Below the pieces are notes generated by a model that searched no databases, was not told the DNA's origin, and was given only the letters and a program-made list of their open reading frames with translations. From assembly GCA_018105865.1 (NCBI GenBank), contig CM030832.1, positions 18,425,519 through 18,489,518 of the forward strand: a stretch of DNA of 64,000 nt, given 5' to 3'. Below, in pieces: positions 23,403 to 35,345 of the stretch (positions are counted from its first letter, which is position 1; each line of letters starts with the position of its first letter). Origin of the DNA: Metaphire vulgaris. Its lineage: Eukaryota > Annelida > Clitellata > Crassiclitellata > Megascolecidae. Both the position numbers and the translations under genes were made by a program.

Positions 23403-23696
23403 AATATAGTAGAACAATGACTGTAATTCCCGTGACGCGCAGGTGGCATGGAGCTCATTTTCTCTGGAATTTCAAAATTAGAGTTGCATCAAACTACGCA
23501 TTTTGTCACTGGCGAGATCAGCAATAGTGGCTTTTTTATTACTAAATTTAGAAGACAATGAAAGCAATTTGTCATTAGAATATTAATCAATTTTGTCAAT
23601 ATCGAACAGAGACAGTCTATAATAGCGACTGCATCCTGCATTTATAGAATGGAAAACTCGATCAAGAAAAAGCTCCTATATTGTCATATATGTAAA

Positions 23697-23977
23697 CAGT
23701 GTCGTAGCCAGGATTTCCCGAAGGGGGGTTAGTTTTTGGTTTTGACCGTGACCAACTTTTAAAAATTATTGACAAGCAAAAAAACGTTATCACCTCTAAT
23801 TCTTTCCCTGGCAAGCAAAAATCTCCTCGCCTCTTAAACCGTTACATTTTTAGCCAAGGGGGTTTTGACCTCCAAAGTCGCGTCAAAAAATTTAAAATGC
23901 ATAGAAACTCATTAAAATTATTTTGCTTTTGGCAGCCAAGAGGCTTAACCCCAAAACCTCCCTTGGCTACGCCACTG
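23697..23977 (-). mobile_element. hAT MITE, family B copy 2
   Basis: The ends cagtgtcgtagccagg and ccttggctacgccactg are flanked by tatgtaaa (23689-23696) and tatgcaaa (23978-23985), matching at 7 of 8. It is 281 bp and lies in the opposite orientation to the copy at 7151. It carries the shared motif ttgacaagcaaaaaaacgtt (23769-23788). Confidence 0.9.
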
Positions 23978-23985
23978 TATGCAAA

Positions 23986-24529
23986 TCTATAAATCTATTG
24001 GCAAAATTTATGTTCCTGCATAAAGGACATGTATTTGTGAAAACGACGACGTATGGGTAAATTAATGCTTTGTGATTTTTCATTTTATAGACTGTCGTCA
24101 AAATTGGTGACCATCTGTGTACGAAATTTTAATATTTGATGAATGAGTTCCAATCATATGGAGAGATGAAAATAAATTTTATCTCAATCCAAGTTTATAA
24201 CATATATCAACTAAAACTTCAAAAATGAAATCATTAACTGTACATACAAGCTTTTTAGACTCAAATACGTTGGGAAACTACTAATATACGTCTTTTATTT
24301 CTACTGAGTCATCAATCAAGCGGAGCGTCGGCACACACCTTGTGATCACGGATGCGAAAAATACACGAAGATGAGAACTGATTTCTCTTCTAACCTTCCT
24401 CCAAGTATAAAGCGAGCGAGACTGGAGGGGAAATGAGAGAAGTGAGAAGGAAACGGGAAAGAGGAAGTGTGTTCTTGAAGCAGTTCAGTCCTCCGATCGA
24501 TTTCGTTTCAGTCATTCGTCAGCGACCAT
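23986..24529. other. Unassigned DNA before a GC-rich region
   Basis: AT-rich to 24300, then becoming richer in purines. No element seen. Confidence 0.45.
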
Positions 24530-24691
24530 TTACCCCTCCCCGCCTCCTCCTCCTCCTCCTCCTCCACCACTCGGCGGCTGTCTCTCTTTGGCACCGTCCG
24601 TCATGACGATTCGCTTCTCTTGCGATGCGCCTCCTCCTCCTCCTCCTCCTCCTCCGGAGCATTCAGTCGGGCCTCTTCCTCCTGTCCGCCG

Positions 24692-24699
24692 TATATAAG
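24692..24699 (+). promoter_or_regulatory. TATA-box candidate in GC-rich DNA
   Basis: The word tatataag stands alone within a GC- and CpG-rich stretch (24530-24880). The surroundings contain cctcct runs upstream and (CGA/GAC)n downstream. A start of transcription would be expected about 30 bases downstream, near 24722. This rests on the TATA match and base-composition context only. Confidence 0.35.
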
Positions 24700-24719
24700 G
24701 CAGTTCGGCGCATTGGACG

Positions 24720-25220
24720 CCGCGCGCTGCCTGGCGTCTCCGTCCAGCGCGAAGAGGACTCCAACGAAGCCGATCGCCCAAGGAAGAACCGGCGCCGCAT
24801 AATTCACCGACGGCACGGCGACGGCGGCGGCGGCGACTGCGGAACACGATCGACGACGACGACGACGACGACGAAGTGACGAACAATGGTTGGCGTGAAG
24901 ACGACCAGACGATCGACGACCGGACTATTGTTGGCGTTATAATCGGAGTTCAGAGTCTCGCATTCAATTTTACGATAGCGTGTTTAGTTCCGTCTGGTTA
25001 CGGCTACGAGAAGGTTGTTCGACTGGGCAAAGTACCGTCGAATGCACCTGCGCTTTAGAAGGATAAAGCATTAGCTGATTAGAGGATCTTTCATCTCGTC
25101 AGAAACACTGGCCTATTTACTTTGGTTTCGTGGCTTCACTGACCTGAACCTAAGGCTACCTGTGCAATAGGACGACTGGAGAAGAGGAAAGAGTCAGTCG
25201 GAGATTAATGAGTTTCACAG
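24720..25220 (+). other. Possible first exon, mostly untranslated
   Basis: The segment runs from the predicted start of the TATA candidate to a consensus donor, CAG then GTAAGT, at 25218-25226. It holds an ATG at 24886 in strong context (aca before, G after), but that frame stops after 18 codons. A later ATG at 25208 stays open into the donor for only four codons. The layout would fit a leader exon with a short upstream ORF. No downstream exon was found, so it may be chance. Confidence 0.25.
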
Positions 25221-25226
25221 GTAAGT

Positions 25227-25830
25227 GGCGATTTATTTCCTCTCAATCAGTATCAGTGCACAGCGCACTCGCATGGAACTCTCAAGAACGACGCAACAAC
25301 TGCATAAAATATTCAGCCACAACAGTCGTCTTGGAAATCACGGCATTTCTGCCAACGACTGCCATTGTGTAGTATCTATGTCAGAAGTGGCCACTGACAC
25401 TTTCCGAGTCTCTTACGAAGGGGTCCCCTCCTGTAAAAATATTTGACGCCTTTATTGAGCTACATTTCAACATTTTCACTTATAATTATTGCAAACTGAT
25501 AGGAAATGCACGAGATGATAAGTGATTAATTTCGTCGCCAAACAACACGTATGCTGTTTATTCTAAGCTGCCAAAGAGTGCAGTCACTGAATATCAACAA
25601 CAGCACTCCTATCCCGCTGTTCCCGCCGTGATATTTTCAGTGCAAAATAAGAGTACAAGGAAAGGTAAACAATAGAGGTTCATGTGCGTCGATTATTTTA
25701 AATCACAACATAACGATATTTCACGTTCTAAAAATTTTATAACGAAGAAGAAAGTGCATGCATTCTGTCGCTGAACATTGGGACGTCGTTATAAGCAGGT
25801 TATCTTCATAACCGGTGTATTTATAACAGG
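25227..25830. other. Unassigned DNA
   Basis: It would be intron if the preceding exon is real. Nothing else seen. Confidence 0.4.
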
Positions 25831-25845
25831 GCTCTACTGTAGATA

Positions 25846-26150
25846 GAGTGCGCGGTGGAACGGCGGGGGTGCGCGGTGGATCAGTGGTGGAGCAGTGGTT
25901 TGCCAATCTTGAAGTCCGTGGTTCAACTCCCGGCCGCGGAAGAAACTCTTCGGTTGTTTCTGTCCCAAACGCCCCCAGTCGACTCAGCTGTGAATGAGTG
26001 CATCGGGTGTTAGTTAACTCGGTGGAAGGAAAGGCGGCGAGGAAAGTCTGGTAATCCGCCCTCGTTCAGCCGTTGTCATGTTATAACTGAAGGCGCCAAC
26101 CTTTAGGTTCTCCGTACGTGCGCTGAGCCCATGGAGTGTACCTTTACCTA
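25846..26150 (+). mobile_element. tRNA-derived SINE with 15-bp TSD
   Basis: The element is flanked by gctctactgtagata (25831-25845) and gctctactgtaaata (26151-26165), 14 of 15 bases matching, as expected for LINE-mediated insertion. The 5' part resembles a tRNA with pol III A and B boxes. The middle (gtgcatcgggtgttagttaa, aaaggcggcgaggaaag, cgccaaccttt) is also present in the truncated copy at 23238. The 3' end is acctttaccta. I do not recognise the body as a named SINE domain. It depends on a partner LINE for mobility. Confidence 0.85.
25877..25930 (+). promoter_or_regulatory. Internal pol III promoter, A and B boxes
   Basis: The A-box-like tggatcagtgg (25877-25887) and the B box ggttcaactcc (25920-25930, a full match to GGTTCRANNCC) are 32 bases apart, normal for tRNA genes. 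The surrounding sequence does not fold into a good cloverleaf that I can confirm by eye, so this is a SINE head and not a tRNA gene. Confidence 0.8.
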
Positions 26151-26463
26151 GCTCTACTGTAAATAACGCATTGATCTCTTGATTAAGAACAGCAACAGAC
26201 AGTTCAGTATGCTATGAGATACGACAGCATTAAGCATGTGCACCTGTCACGAATCTCACGATTTTAGATGACACTCAACATGACTTATGATATCAGAATT
26301 CATCTCGGACTTAAACCAGCGCATTATAGGAAATAAAAAAGCAGCGTCCACGAAGAAGTTTGTTCTCTCTCAAGATATAATATTCATGAATCAAACACCT
26401 TGGCCATGCACTAGTGAAAACAAAGCAGAATTTATTCATTTATTCGGAGCAAGCAAAGAAGCG

Positions 26464-26875
<412 letters not shown>

Positions 26876-27108
26876 CCTGCTTATGGCCGGCAGTCGACGG
26901 AATGCGATAGAAGACATTCCCAGAGCGTTTTGTGCCCTTCATCTCTAGAGTCAGTAGAGTGGCCGTTTAGGTTTTCTTTGTCGTAATTTGATCTGACATC
27001 AAACGATTTCCCACATTAAACCTCTCCAGTCAACCGTTGAGTGTAACTTATCCTCGTCCTTACGCTGATCCGCGCGGAGCTGTTACATCGTAACCACTCT
27101 AACGTAAC

Positions 27109-27112
<4 letters not shown>

Positions 27113-27166
<54 letters not shown>

Positions 27167-27225
27167 GTTCTGTTCTCTCTCTGTCTTTCTGTCTGTATCT
27201 GCCTCTGTCTGTCTCTCTTTCTAAA
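27113..27225. repeat. (CT)n microsatellite with CTGT units
   Basis: A pure CT run at 27113-27162, then ctgtctgt variants. Confidence 0.95.
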
Positions 27226-28340
27226 TGTTTTTGCTTTTCATTCAGTTCATCAGAAGAGACAAACTGTTTCCTGACCCTAAGTGTTGCTAAAAGGCTTATT
27301 TAGCCTCTGTCCTTCGCTCCGTTAGCATGATTTCCTGTCCTAATAAAAGTTATGCACCGTTTGTTGAAATTTTCCTTTTAAATAGTTTCACTTACGAGCA
27401 AAATTTGTAAAAATATAAAATATAATTTTTGAATGTTACAGTAACTATTCTATTCAAGCTCATGTTGCCGAGAAATTTGTTCTTTTCCTGAAGATTATTA
27501 TGATGATCACTCCAAGTCGTTCTAAATTCCTTATTTAGAATGTCCTTTTTCCGTCACGCCATCGAATTCTTAACATTGTTTCTGTGTCACTTGTGATCAA
27601 TTCCTCACAGCTTATAAACTTAACATGATAACCCCTTGGACTCAGTTGGCCTATAAGCACCAGAAGTAACTTGGATGTAGGAGACAGAGACAGAGAGGGA
27701 GAGAGAGGGAGAGGGAGAGGGAGAGAGAGAGAGAGAGAGAGGTAGAGGGAGAGAGCTGCTTTCTGTTCGTTTTTCTATTCTCGTGATATGTCACAGTTTT
27801 ATGACAAATTTAGGATCGCATCCATCGCACCAAGTGCCATGTTGTAAACGGCCGATCGGATAAAATCTATACAGGAAAGCGTCTCAGAGACAAGACACGG
27901 GAAGCGAGGGAGACAAGTCTTCCGTCGTTGAGATTTAGATGGAAACGTGAATCGTCGTTTCTATTTTGGCATTTTATGCGATCAGAGAGTTCTAGAAAAC
28001 GAAGTCAAACTGTTCTAAGTTTAAATGGGTTTAATGAACCTACACTTTCTATTAAAGCCAATCATTTTTCTAGATCAGACTTTCGCCCGCATTCATCGAC
28101 TGAACATTTTTGCGTCTGCATGTGTGTGTGCGTGTGCGTGTGCGGAGGGGTGTGCCAGTGTGCCTCTCTCCTCCTAATGTTTACAGATGACTTGATTAGG
28201 ACTTGTACAGAAGCATCGCAGACCTCGCGTAGAAACTTAAATTAGCGCGATTTCAACACGATGCCATTCGAAATCTGCACAGGAGGATCTCGAATAACTA
28301 TGCCAGAGACAGAACGCCATTGACAGTGAGGAGAGAAAGA
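27226..28340. other. Unassigned DNA
   Basis: Contains a short GA tract (27684-27752) and a TGTGCG run (28120-28155). No gene supported. Confidence 0.5.
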
Positions 28341-28350
28341 AAGAAAAATA

Positions 28351-28840
<490 letters not shown>

Positions 28841-29571
28841 ATTAGTCTGGTACTCGGGAGCTTCAGAATGCATGGGCTGACCTGGACTGCTGTAATTCAG
28901 CCTCTTGAGAAGTTTCTGCTCGATTCTCTTCGTTGTCTCTTAATTGTTTTCTCTCGCTAATTGATAGCAACTTTCCGTTAAACTTCTTTTCGAGAGTTTC
29001 TCTTTAAAACTGTGAGTTAGCCGTTGTTGAAGAATACGACTGAATCAAAATGCAAAGTTCTCTTCTTTCTACAAAGTTTGGATTGAATCATCCACTTGAG
29101 ACCGTGTAGGTTATAGGGGTACTCAGACCTTTTTGAAGCCGGTCCACAATCCGTCTTCCATTGTTTGTGAGGATCCATTAGTTACAAAAGAAGACCTGTT
29201 ATTCATATGCCTACTACGGCGTAGTAGTCAACTTCGAGTAGGCCTACCTGCGGGCCCTCTATTCTATCTGTTAGCCTATAAGTGCACCAAGGCAACAGAT
29301 ATATAATGACGACAAAACCCCAAAATGCAAATAGTAAATGCTAGACTTTGTGACAGCAATTGGCAATCCACCAATCTGGAAAACCTTTTCCAGTTCTGTC
29401 AACGGGGTCTGTGGCAGAGCCCCAGTTGCAAAAAATTTGAGCAATATTGGAAATAGACGTTGAGCTCTGGTGCTTGTTTCAAAATCTTTAATTATAATTA
29501 ATTACTTAGTGATCAAAAACTCTAATACAGCTATATAGCATATATGGCTTCTAGTGACAAACACCCTTTCC

Positions 29572-30570
29572 TAGGGTTGCCAGACGTCCTCCAAAAGGAG
29601 GACATGTCCTCCTTTTTAAGTCCGTGTCCTCCATCCTCCAGGCGAAGCTAAAAATTGTAAAATGTCCTCTTTTTGAAATTTTGTATGCTATCAATTTCGT
29701 TCTCGCGGTATTGACGAATTTCATACGATTTAGTCCGTTATCTCAGTTTACCCAATCATCGATATTAAAATAGCGTTTTAAAAATACCAATATCAATTGT
29801 CCAAAGTCCCAAAATACTCGACTCTCGTCATTCTATCTCTAGCGTCTATGCAATAGTCTATGGTCAAAATGTTAATTTAATTTCCGGTAGCAAACGCAGA
29901 GACTGTAAGCGTGAAAACAGTAAATTAAAATTCGTCTGATTAAAGTTCTTAATTTGAACGCCCGATTTTACGGCAATGGCTTCTGCAAAGAGAAAATGCA
30001 AGTTTTCAGACTCAATGAAAAGTAAGTTTCCATGCTTCTTCGAAGGACGCAACGAGAACGAGGCAAAGTGTATGATCTGTGATAGTTACTTGTCCATTGG
30101 TAATAAGGGAGCTTTTCACTTAGAGCGCCATGCAGAGAGTGAGAGGCATAGAAACCAAATCAAAGTTTGTCAGCATCGTCCATGAAATTGACGTCGTTTC
30201 TTCATTATACATATATTATAAGCACACAAAGCAATTGCAGAAAACGCATGCTGCTGAAGCAACTTTGGCATTTCATACAGTTAGTCATCATCAGTCATAC
30301 AACTCGATGACCTGTACAGCTGGTTTGATGTATACAATGTTTGGAGATTCAGAAATCTCGAAAAATATCACATATGGAAAAACAAGAACTGAGGCAATAA
30401 TAAACCAGGTAATTGGTCGCCATACAGTTGCTCAACTGGTGAAATCGTTAGGTGACATTCCATTGACTTTATATTAATTTTCTCATTTGGAACATTCAAT
30501 GCATCCTCCTCTGCCCTCCTTTTCGTCTGGCTCTGTCCTTCTTTGGCTACCCATGCATCTGGCAACTCTA
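29572..30570 (+). mobile_element. Inner hAT element, family P, with transposase remnant
   Basis: The ends tagggttgccagac and the inverse of the right end, tagagttgccagat, match well. The TSD is a perfect ccctttcc (29564-29571 and 30571-30578). The 999 bp encode an N-terminal transposase fragment on the plus strand, so this is an internally deleted derivative. Its subterminal DNA is rich in gtcctcc words. Confidence 0.93.
29976..30473 (+). pseudogene. hAT transposase N-terminal remnant with BED finger
   Basis: The first frame (29976-30185) begins MASAKRKCKFSDSMKSKF and holds KCMICD, then HLERHAESERH. The cysteine pair at residues 32 and 35 and histidines near 48-58 fit a BED-type finger. After a frameshift near 30165 the second frame (to 30473) reads AAEATLAFHTVSHHQSYNSM and then KTRTEAIINQVIG, a block that follows the finger in one animal hAT transposase group. 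The DDE catalytic core and C-terminal dimerisation region are absent, so it cannot act alone. Confidence 0.8.
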
Positions 30571-31013
30571 CCCTTTCCCAACAATTTTCTTATCGCTTTT
30601 GCACAAATTCCATGAGTGATCCCAGCCTGAGAAAGGGGGCGGTCCTCCTCGTCACCTCGTGGCTACTCCAATGTTACCATTGCAAGAACCCGTGCGATTC
30701 TTTAGATTACGATTTCAGCCGATAAAATAGATAATTAATAAAGCAAGAGCAGTATGAAAACGGAAGAGGAAATAGGGCCTACATCAACTTATGATTACAA
30801 TGAAGACAATAGGTAAGTAAGGTAATATTTGTAATAATATTTTATAATCATTTATAATATTAAATGGTTTATTAGGGTTTCTCCTATGTTGAAAACCACT
30901 GAAATTCAGATTCAAAATTTTTCATACACATATCCAGAGAACTGTGGCGGTCCACAAGAACCATCCTCGCGGTCCGGGCTGTGGAACCGCGGGCCACGGT
31001 TTGAGTACCACTG

Positions 31014-32129
31014 GACTGTAGGAGGTACTTGAAGTGGCCATTGCTCTAAGTTCAGAGATAGATGATCGGTGGGGGTTTGTGGTTAAATGTATCGCCGAAA
31101 AAATTAGAACAGACGTTAGAACCTCGTTATCAATTATCAACATTCTCTTAATATGCTGTAGACCTAAAGGCATTGTGTGTATTTGCGTGCGTGCGTGCGT
31201 GTGTCTGCTTGTGTTTGTATTTGTTTGCTTGTGTTTGTTTGTTTGCTTGTGTGTGTGTGCCTGTGTGTGTGTGTTTACCCAGTTAGTGAACTATGGAAAT
31301 GCAGTTTTATATTAATTGCATTATATTTTTAGTTGATAACATTTGAGTTTTGTCTAACTTCGAAGTTATGATCAATTGTCAGAAAAAAGATAAATAGTTT
31401 TGCTCCATCATGTAATCAATGAGAAATCGAAATGACATTCATAAATATTTTACACGAAATGCATTGGTCATGCAGGAATACTTATATAGGCTTATATATA
31501 TATATATATACACGCATATATAAGGATGGGAATATTCGGTATGTTGTATATACGCTCTGGTAATTGTGAGTAGCTGGTTACTCAGCAATTTACCATTACC
31601 TAATCAGTTACTGATTCTCTGTAGACCCATAACTGCGTCGTTCTGACCTGACATTTATCATCGGATTCAGATTATTCATGTTTAGGTCGACATTTCAGAA
31701 GCCAATTTCTGTTCTACAAATGCTGCTCTAACTAATGGATGGCGTAACGATCAGCCAGTAAATGCTCAGCTGAACATATTCACGTAGCGCCTTTTCTTCG
31801 CCCTGTGCGGCTGACCCTTTCTACACTTGATCTCATTGATTTTGTGCATAATTTCTCTTTTCTGTGTTCCGCTTCGTTTGCCAAAGGTCGATAAAAATAA
31901 TAAAAAGCATTCGCACAACATTCAACGCCAAATTTAAGAACGTAGCACCTATCAGTAAGCCAATAAGTTGACTGTTGTAGTCTATGACTCAAGAAGTAAT
32001 GCTTGAAAGAGTGTAATTGCGGGTTTAATGGGTCAAATGGAAGGACAAAGACTTGACGTTACATGAAAGTAGAAAGTGAAAATGGAGGAAACAAAAATAC
32101 ACGCCTTTCAACCTTCAAACTAAGGCATA
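31014..32129. other. Unassigned DNA with a GT-rich patch
   Basis: A TGTTTG/GTGT run at 31175-31275 and a short TA run at 31495-31510. No gene supported. Confidence 0.5.
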
Positions 32130-32137
32130 ATTACTAG

Positions 32138-32566
32138 CATAGATGTAAAAAGTTTTTTTGGGTATTTTATTTTCCCCACATTTTTACGTTTTTTATTTTG
32201 CCAACGTTTTTTATTATACCTGTAAAGACGCTGACAAAATAAAAACAGATTTTCTTAAACCAGCTACAACGAGCTAATTAATGAGCTTTTTCCTGTTTAG
32301 CTATAGAGTATAGTCGATTGCTTATTAGCAGATCATACAGCTTTACTTACTTACAATATAGAATAGGCAATTTGTGCCAGTATTATTGCATGTTTATTTC
32401 ATTTCACAGTCGTTTTGCATAGTGTGACTTGATTATTTATTCCCCGTGGGTGAGTAAGGCACATTCCCTGTTCTCGGCCAGATAAACGTCAGTAGCGCTT
32501 TTATTCAACGTTTTTTGTAACGTTTTTACGTTTTTAATCATTTTTTCAACGTTTTTTAAATCTATG
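32138..32566. mobile_element. hAT-like MITE, family J
   Basis: The left end catagatgtaaaaag and the inverse of the right end, catagatttaaaaaac, are flanked by attactag (32130-32137) and gttactag (32567-32574), 7 of 8 matching. Both subterminal regions hold repeated aacgtttttt/acgttttttatt words, a pattern expected of transposase-binding repeats. It is 429 bp and non-coding. Confidence 0.75.
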
Positions 32567-32574
32567 GTTACTAG

Positions 32575-33189
32575 ATATGATGGATGCGTTAATAGAAGTC
32601 ACCCCATTTAATTATAGGCGAGTAATTATAGGCGAGTAATTAATCAATTATCTGTCGTCTTCAATTGTAATCTTATACGTATGATATACACGCCTTACAA
32701 CGTTCAATTTGTCAGAAATCAAAAGGTCGGACAACTCCCAGACCAAAATTTTCGACCACCAGCAATCGGTCAGTGGGCTAGCTAGGACTAGCGTCAAGGG
32801 GACTGTTCTCGACCAGTGGGGCAACCTCGAAGCCTCAGACAAATCTCGATCGTCGGCGCTTCGAGTCTGATTAAATCCTCGATGATCAGTCTCGACGAAA
32901 CATGACTTGTTGACTGATTTCGATAGACATTTTCAGAAGCAGCTTTTCCAAAAGCCTAACATTTTCATTTAGTTCTAAAAAGTCTAGAACGCCTTTTCAT
33001 CTCTCTCCATCCCTCTCTCTCTCCCCCCAACAGTCCACCTCTATTTTCTTCTGCGCGTCTGCGTCTGCGTGTCTGTCTGTTTGTCTGTCTGTTCCTGCTG
33101 CATGGAATGTGTTAATATTCGTTATTTCGAAGAAGAACAATTGACAGATTGGGCATATTTTTTCTTTTGTGCTTTCAATTTCAACTGCG
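32575..33189. other. Unassigned DNA
   Basis: Short CT-rich and GTCTGT runs near 33000-33090. No gene. Confidence 0.5.
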
Positions 33190-33197
33190 ACTGCTGT

Positions 33198-33459
33198 TAT
33201 TGGCGTAGCTACCGGGTGAGGCACGGGGGCCGGGTCCCCTTTTCTGACTGGGATCAGTCGCGGGATTTGCGAAAAACCGCGCGATATTTATCGGGGGAAG
33301 GGGTATTGGTAGGGGTGGGTAGAATGATTAGAACACAATCGATATGGAGGCGAATGCGCCAAGAACTCCGTGATGACGTTTTCTGCTTGTGGACTTTCAA
33401 ACTCGAAAATGGTCGATGTCGCCCCCCTCTATTCCAGAATCTGCATGGCTACGCCACTG
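33198..33459. mobile_element. hAT MITE, family E
   Basis: The left end tattggcgtagctacc (two differences from the CAGTGGCGTAGC type) and the inverse of the right end, cagtggcgtagccatg, are flanked by a perfect TSD, actgctgt (33190-33197 and 33460-33467). The 262 bp are non-coding. The 165-residue frame across it is not a gene. Confidence 0.9.
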
Positions 33460-33614
33460 ACTGCTGTAAATTGATTGTTGTCGTAGATGTACTAATTTCG
33501 CCTCTCTCTTTCTCTTTCTTTCTCTCTCTTCCGAATGTCTCTTCTTTTAACATATGTTTTCGATGAATTGGGATAAAAGTTCTGGTACATACTGTACATG
33601 TATCAGCGTCAATT

Positions 33615-34500
33615 TCTTTAAGCGAGTGAAAGTCTTTAAGAAGATGCTATCTGATAAGAAGACGATAGCAGACAGATGGAAGGAATGTGGAAATGTTCGG
33701 TAGGGAAATTTATTATAAAATCACGGAAGAAAAAAGGAGGGGTAAAACTCGGTGGAAAAACCATCAACAATTTGAGATAGGCTGATGATATAATTTTATT
33801 AGCAACATCAGAAAAAGAATCACAAGAACTGCATGGCTGAAAGAATTGGATTGGAAAGCAAAAATACAGCCCATACCTCAATGAGGCTAAAACAAATATC
33901 ATTAAAACAAACGGAGAGAAAATTAGGATTACTGTTAATGAAAACCCTGAATACCATATCAGCAGTGATGGAAACTTGAAAAACAAATTATTTATTGTTG
34001 TTTAAGAAAAGGCAGAGAAGAAATGAGGAGACCAAAAATTGTCTAGAAAACCAACAACATCGAAAGAAAAAACAAAGACTAGTGGAATGTATGACATGGA
34101 ATGTAGCAACACATGGATGTGAAAGCTGGACCGTCAAAAAGAAAATAAGACAAAGACTAGTTGCCTTCGAAATGTTTTCTCGTAGAACAATGCAAAGAAT
34201 GTCATGGACAGAAAAACAAACACACGAAGAAGTCATGAAAAGCGCCAATACCAAACGAAAATTCTTTCACATCTGCCAAAGACGCAAATTGACTTATTTT
34301 GGTCACATATGAAGAAACACATAAGCTAACCTAAAACAAATAATTCAACAACATGTCAGGAAAAGAAAGAGAGACCGGCCAAACAGATGTAGAAGAGTGG
34401 ACTGAAATGACTATAACACCAGCAACAAAAGCATCGAAAGAAAGAACTGTCTGGAAATGCCTGATTCATTATGTCTCCTCATCTTCAACTACCGAAGGGA
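33615..34500 (+). mobile_element. LINE fragment, reverse transcriptase palm to C-terminus
   Basis: Decayed plus-strand frames read KKTIADRWKE (about 33655), then GVKLGGKTINNL, a stop, and ADDIILLATSEKES (about 33785), then YLNEAKTNIIKTNGEKIRI. Further on come FSRRTMQRMSWTEKQTHEEVM and LTYFGHI (to 34315). The ADD catalytic pair survives, but stops and frameshifts abolish function. ADRWKE normally precedes the whole reverse transcriptase, so its closeness to the palm implies an internal deletion near 33680. This is the same LINE type as the endonuclease fragment at 6396. Confidence 0.85.
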
Positions 34501-34510
34501 AGAGGAATCA

Positions 34511-34557
<47 letters not shown>

Positions 34558-34565
34558 GATGATGA
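34511..34565. repeat. (GAT)n / (GGT)n tail microsatellite
   Basis: It follows the LINE 3' region and may be its tail. Confidence 0.93.
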
Positions 34566-35045
34566 GTCTTTAATCTTATGTCCGGTAGTTGGTTTTATCG
34601 CTAAACTGGGATTGCGAAACTTCCTGTCCTCTTACATCTATTAATGGTTCTTCTGGTTTGCTTCATCAGCATAGGGAACTGACTTCCGTAAGCGAAATGG
34701 AAAGACTTTACTAGAGAAGAGTCGAATCGCCTCAGACGCATGTTTATTCGGGATTTAGTTTGTTAATCATCTTACTTCTTCTTCGGATCGACTTCGATTG
34801 TTAATTTGTCGCGCGACCAAAGTGCGACAGTAATTGTCCGAACTGAAAAATGCATCAGTTCGTTCTAACTGCGTGAATTTCAATCGGTCGTAGAGTGAAA
34901 CGAATACTGAAAACAGTTTCATTGATTTCATCAAATTTTGATTAATTTAACTGAAGTATAAGAGGTTTCACAATTCAGACGACGCTCTGGTGAAAGACCG
35001 TTCGCTTGCACAGAGCGACGTCTAGCGTTGCCCTAATTAAAACGA
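34566..35045. other. Unassigned DNA
   Basis: Ordinary composition, no element seen. Confidence 0.5.
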
Positions 35046-35053
35046 TTATGAAG

Positions 35054-35337
35054 CAGCGGCGTACCGACTGTGGGTATATCGGTATATCCCCCCCAAAAAA
35101 AAATCAGTCTACCTGAAAGTCTTTTGTGTGATTGTTTCTCCTCCTTGACCCAGGACAAATTTGATATCGTGCTAGTGTCGCGTTTCTTTTACTGTTAATT
35201 TCTTTCACTTTATTTCTTTATTAGTATCCGTTTTGTTCACATGTGTGACATTAGCATATGTTTTGATTTTGAAATAGCAATGACTAGATAAGATTTATTA
35301 CCACTTCCTCCAAATCAAATTCCTGGCTACGCCGCTG
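35054..35337. mobile_element. hAT MITE, family F
   Basis: The ends are cagcggcgtaccgac and the inverse of cctggctacgccgctg. The flanks ttatgaag (35046-35053) and ttctgaag (35338-35345) match at 7 of 8. It is 284 bp and non-coding. Confidence 0.87.
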
Positions 35338-35345
35338 TTCTGAAG

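Larger units (their letters stand above)
29114..31013. mobile_element. Outer hAT element, family Q, degenerate
   Basis: The left end taggggtactcagacc with ggtccacaatccg resembles the inverse of the right end, cagtggtactcaaacc with ggaccgc. The 8-bp flanks gtaggtta and gactgtag do not match, so the pairing rests on the ends alone. A younger hAT (29572-30570) is nested inside. The remaining 900 bp have no recognisable transposase. Confidence 0.55.

Noticed and set aside
25870..25941. A tRNA gene
   Set aside because: The A and B boxes are present, but the element continues into a SINE body with a TSD around the whole unit and a poor cloverleaf, so it is a SINE head.
33069..33566. 165-codon plus-strand ORF
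   Set aside because: It runs across a hAT MITE with a perfect TSD and has no domain.
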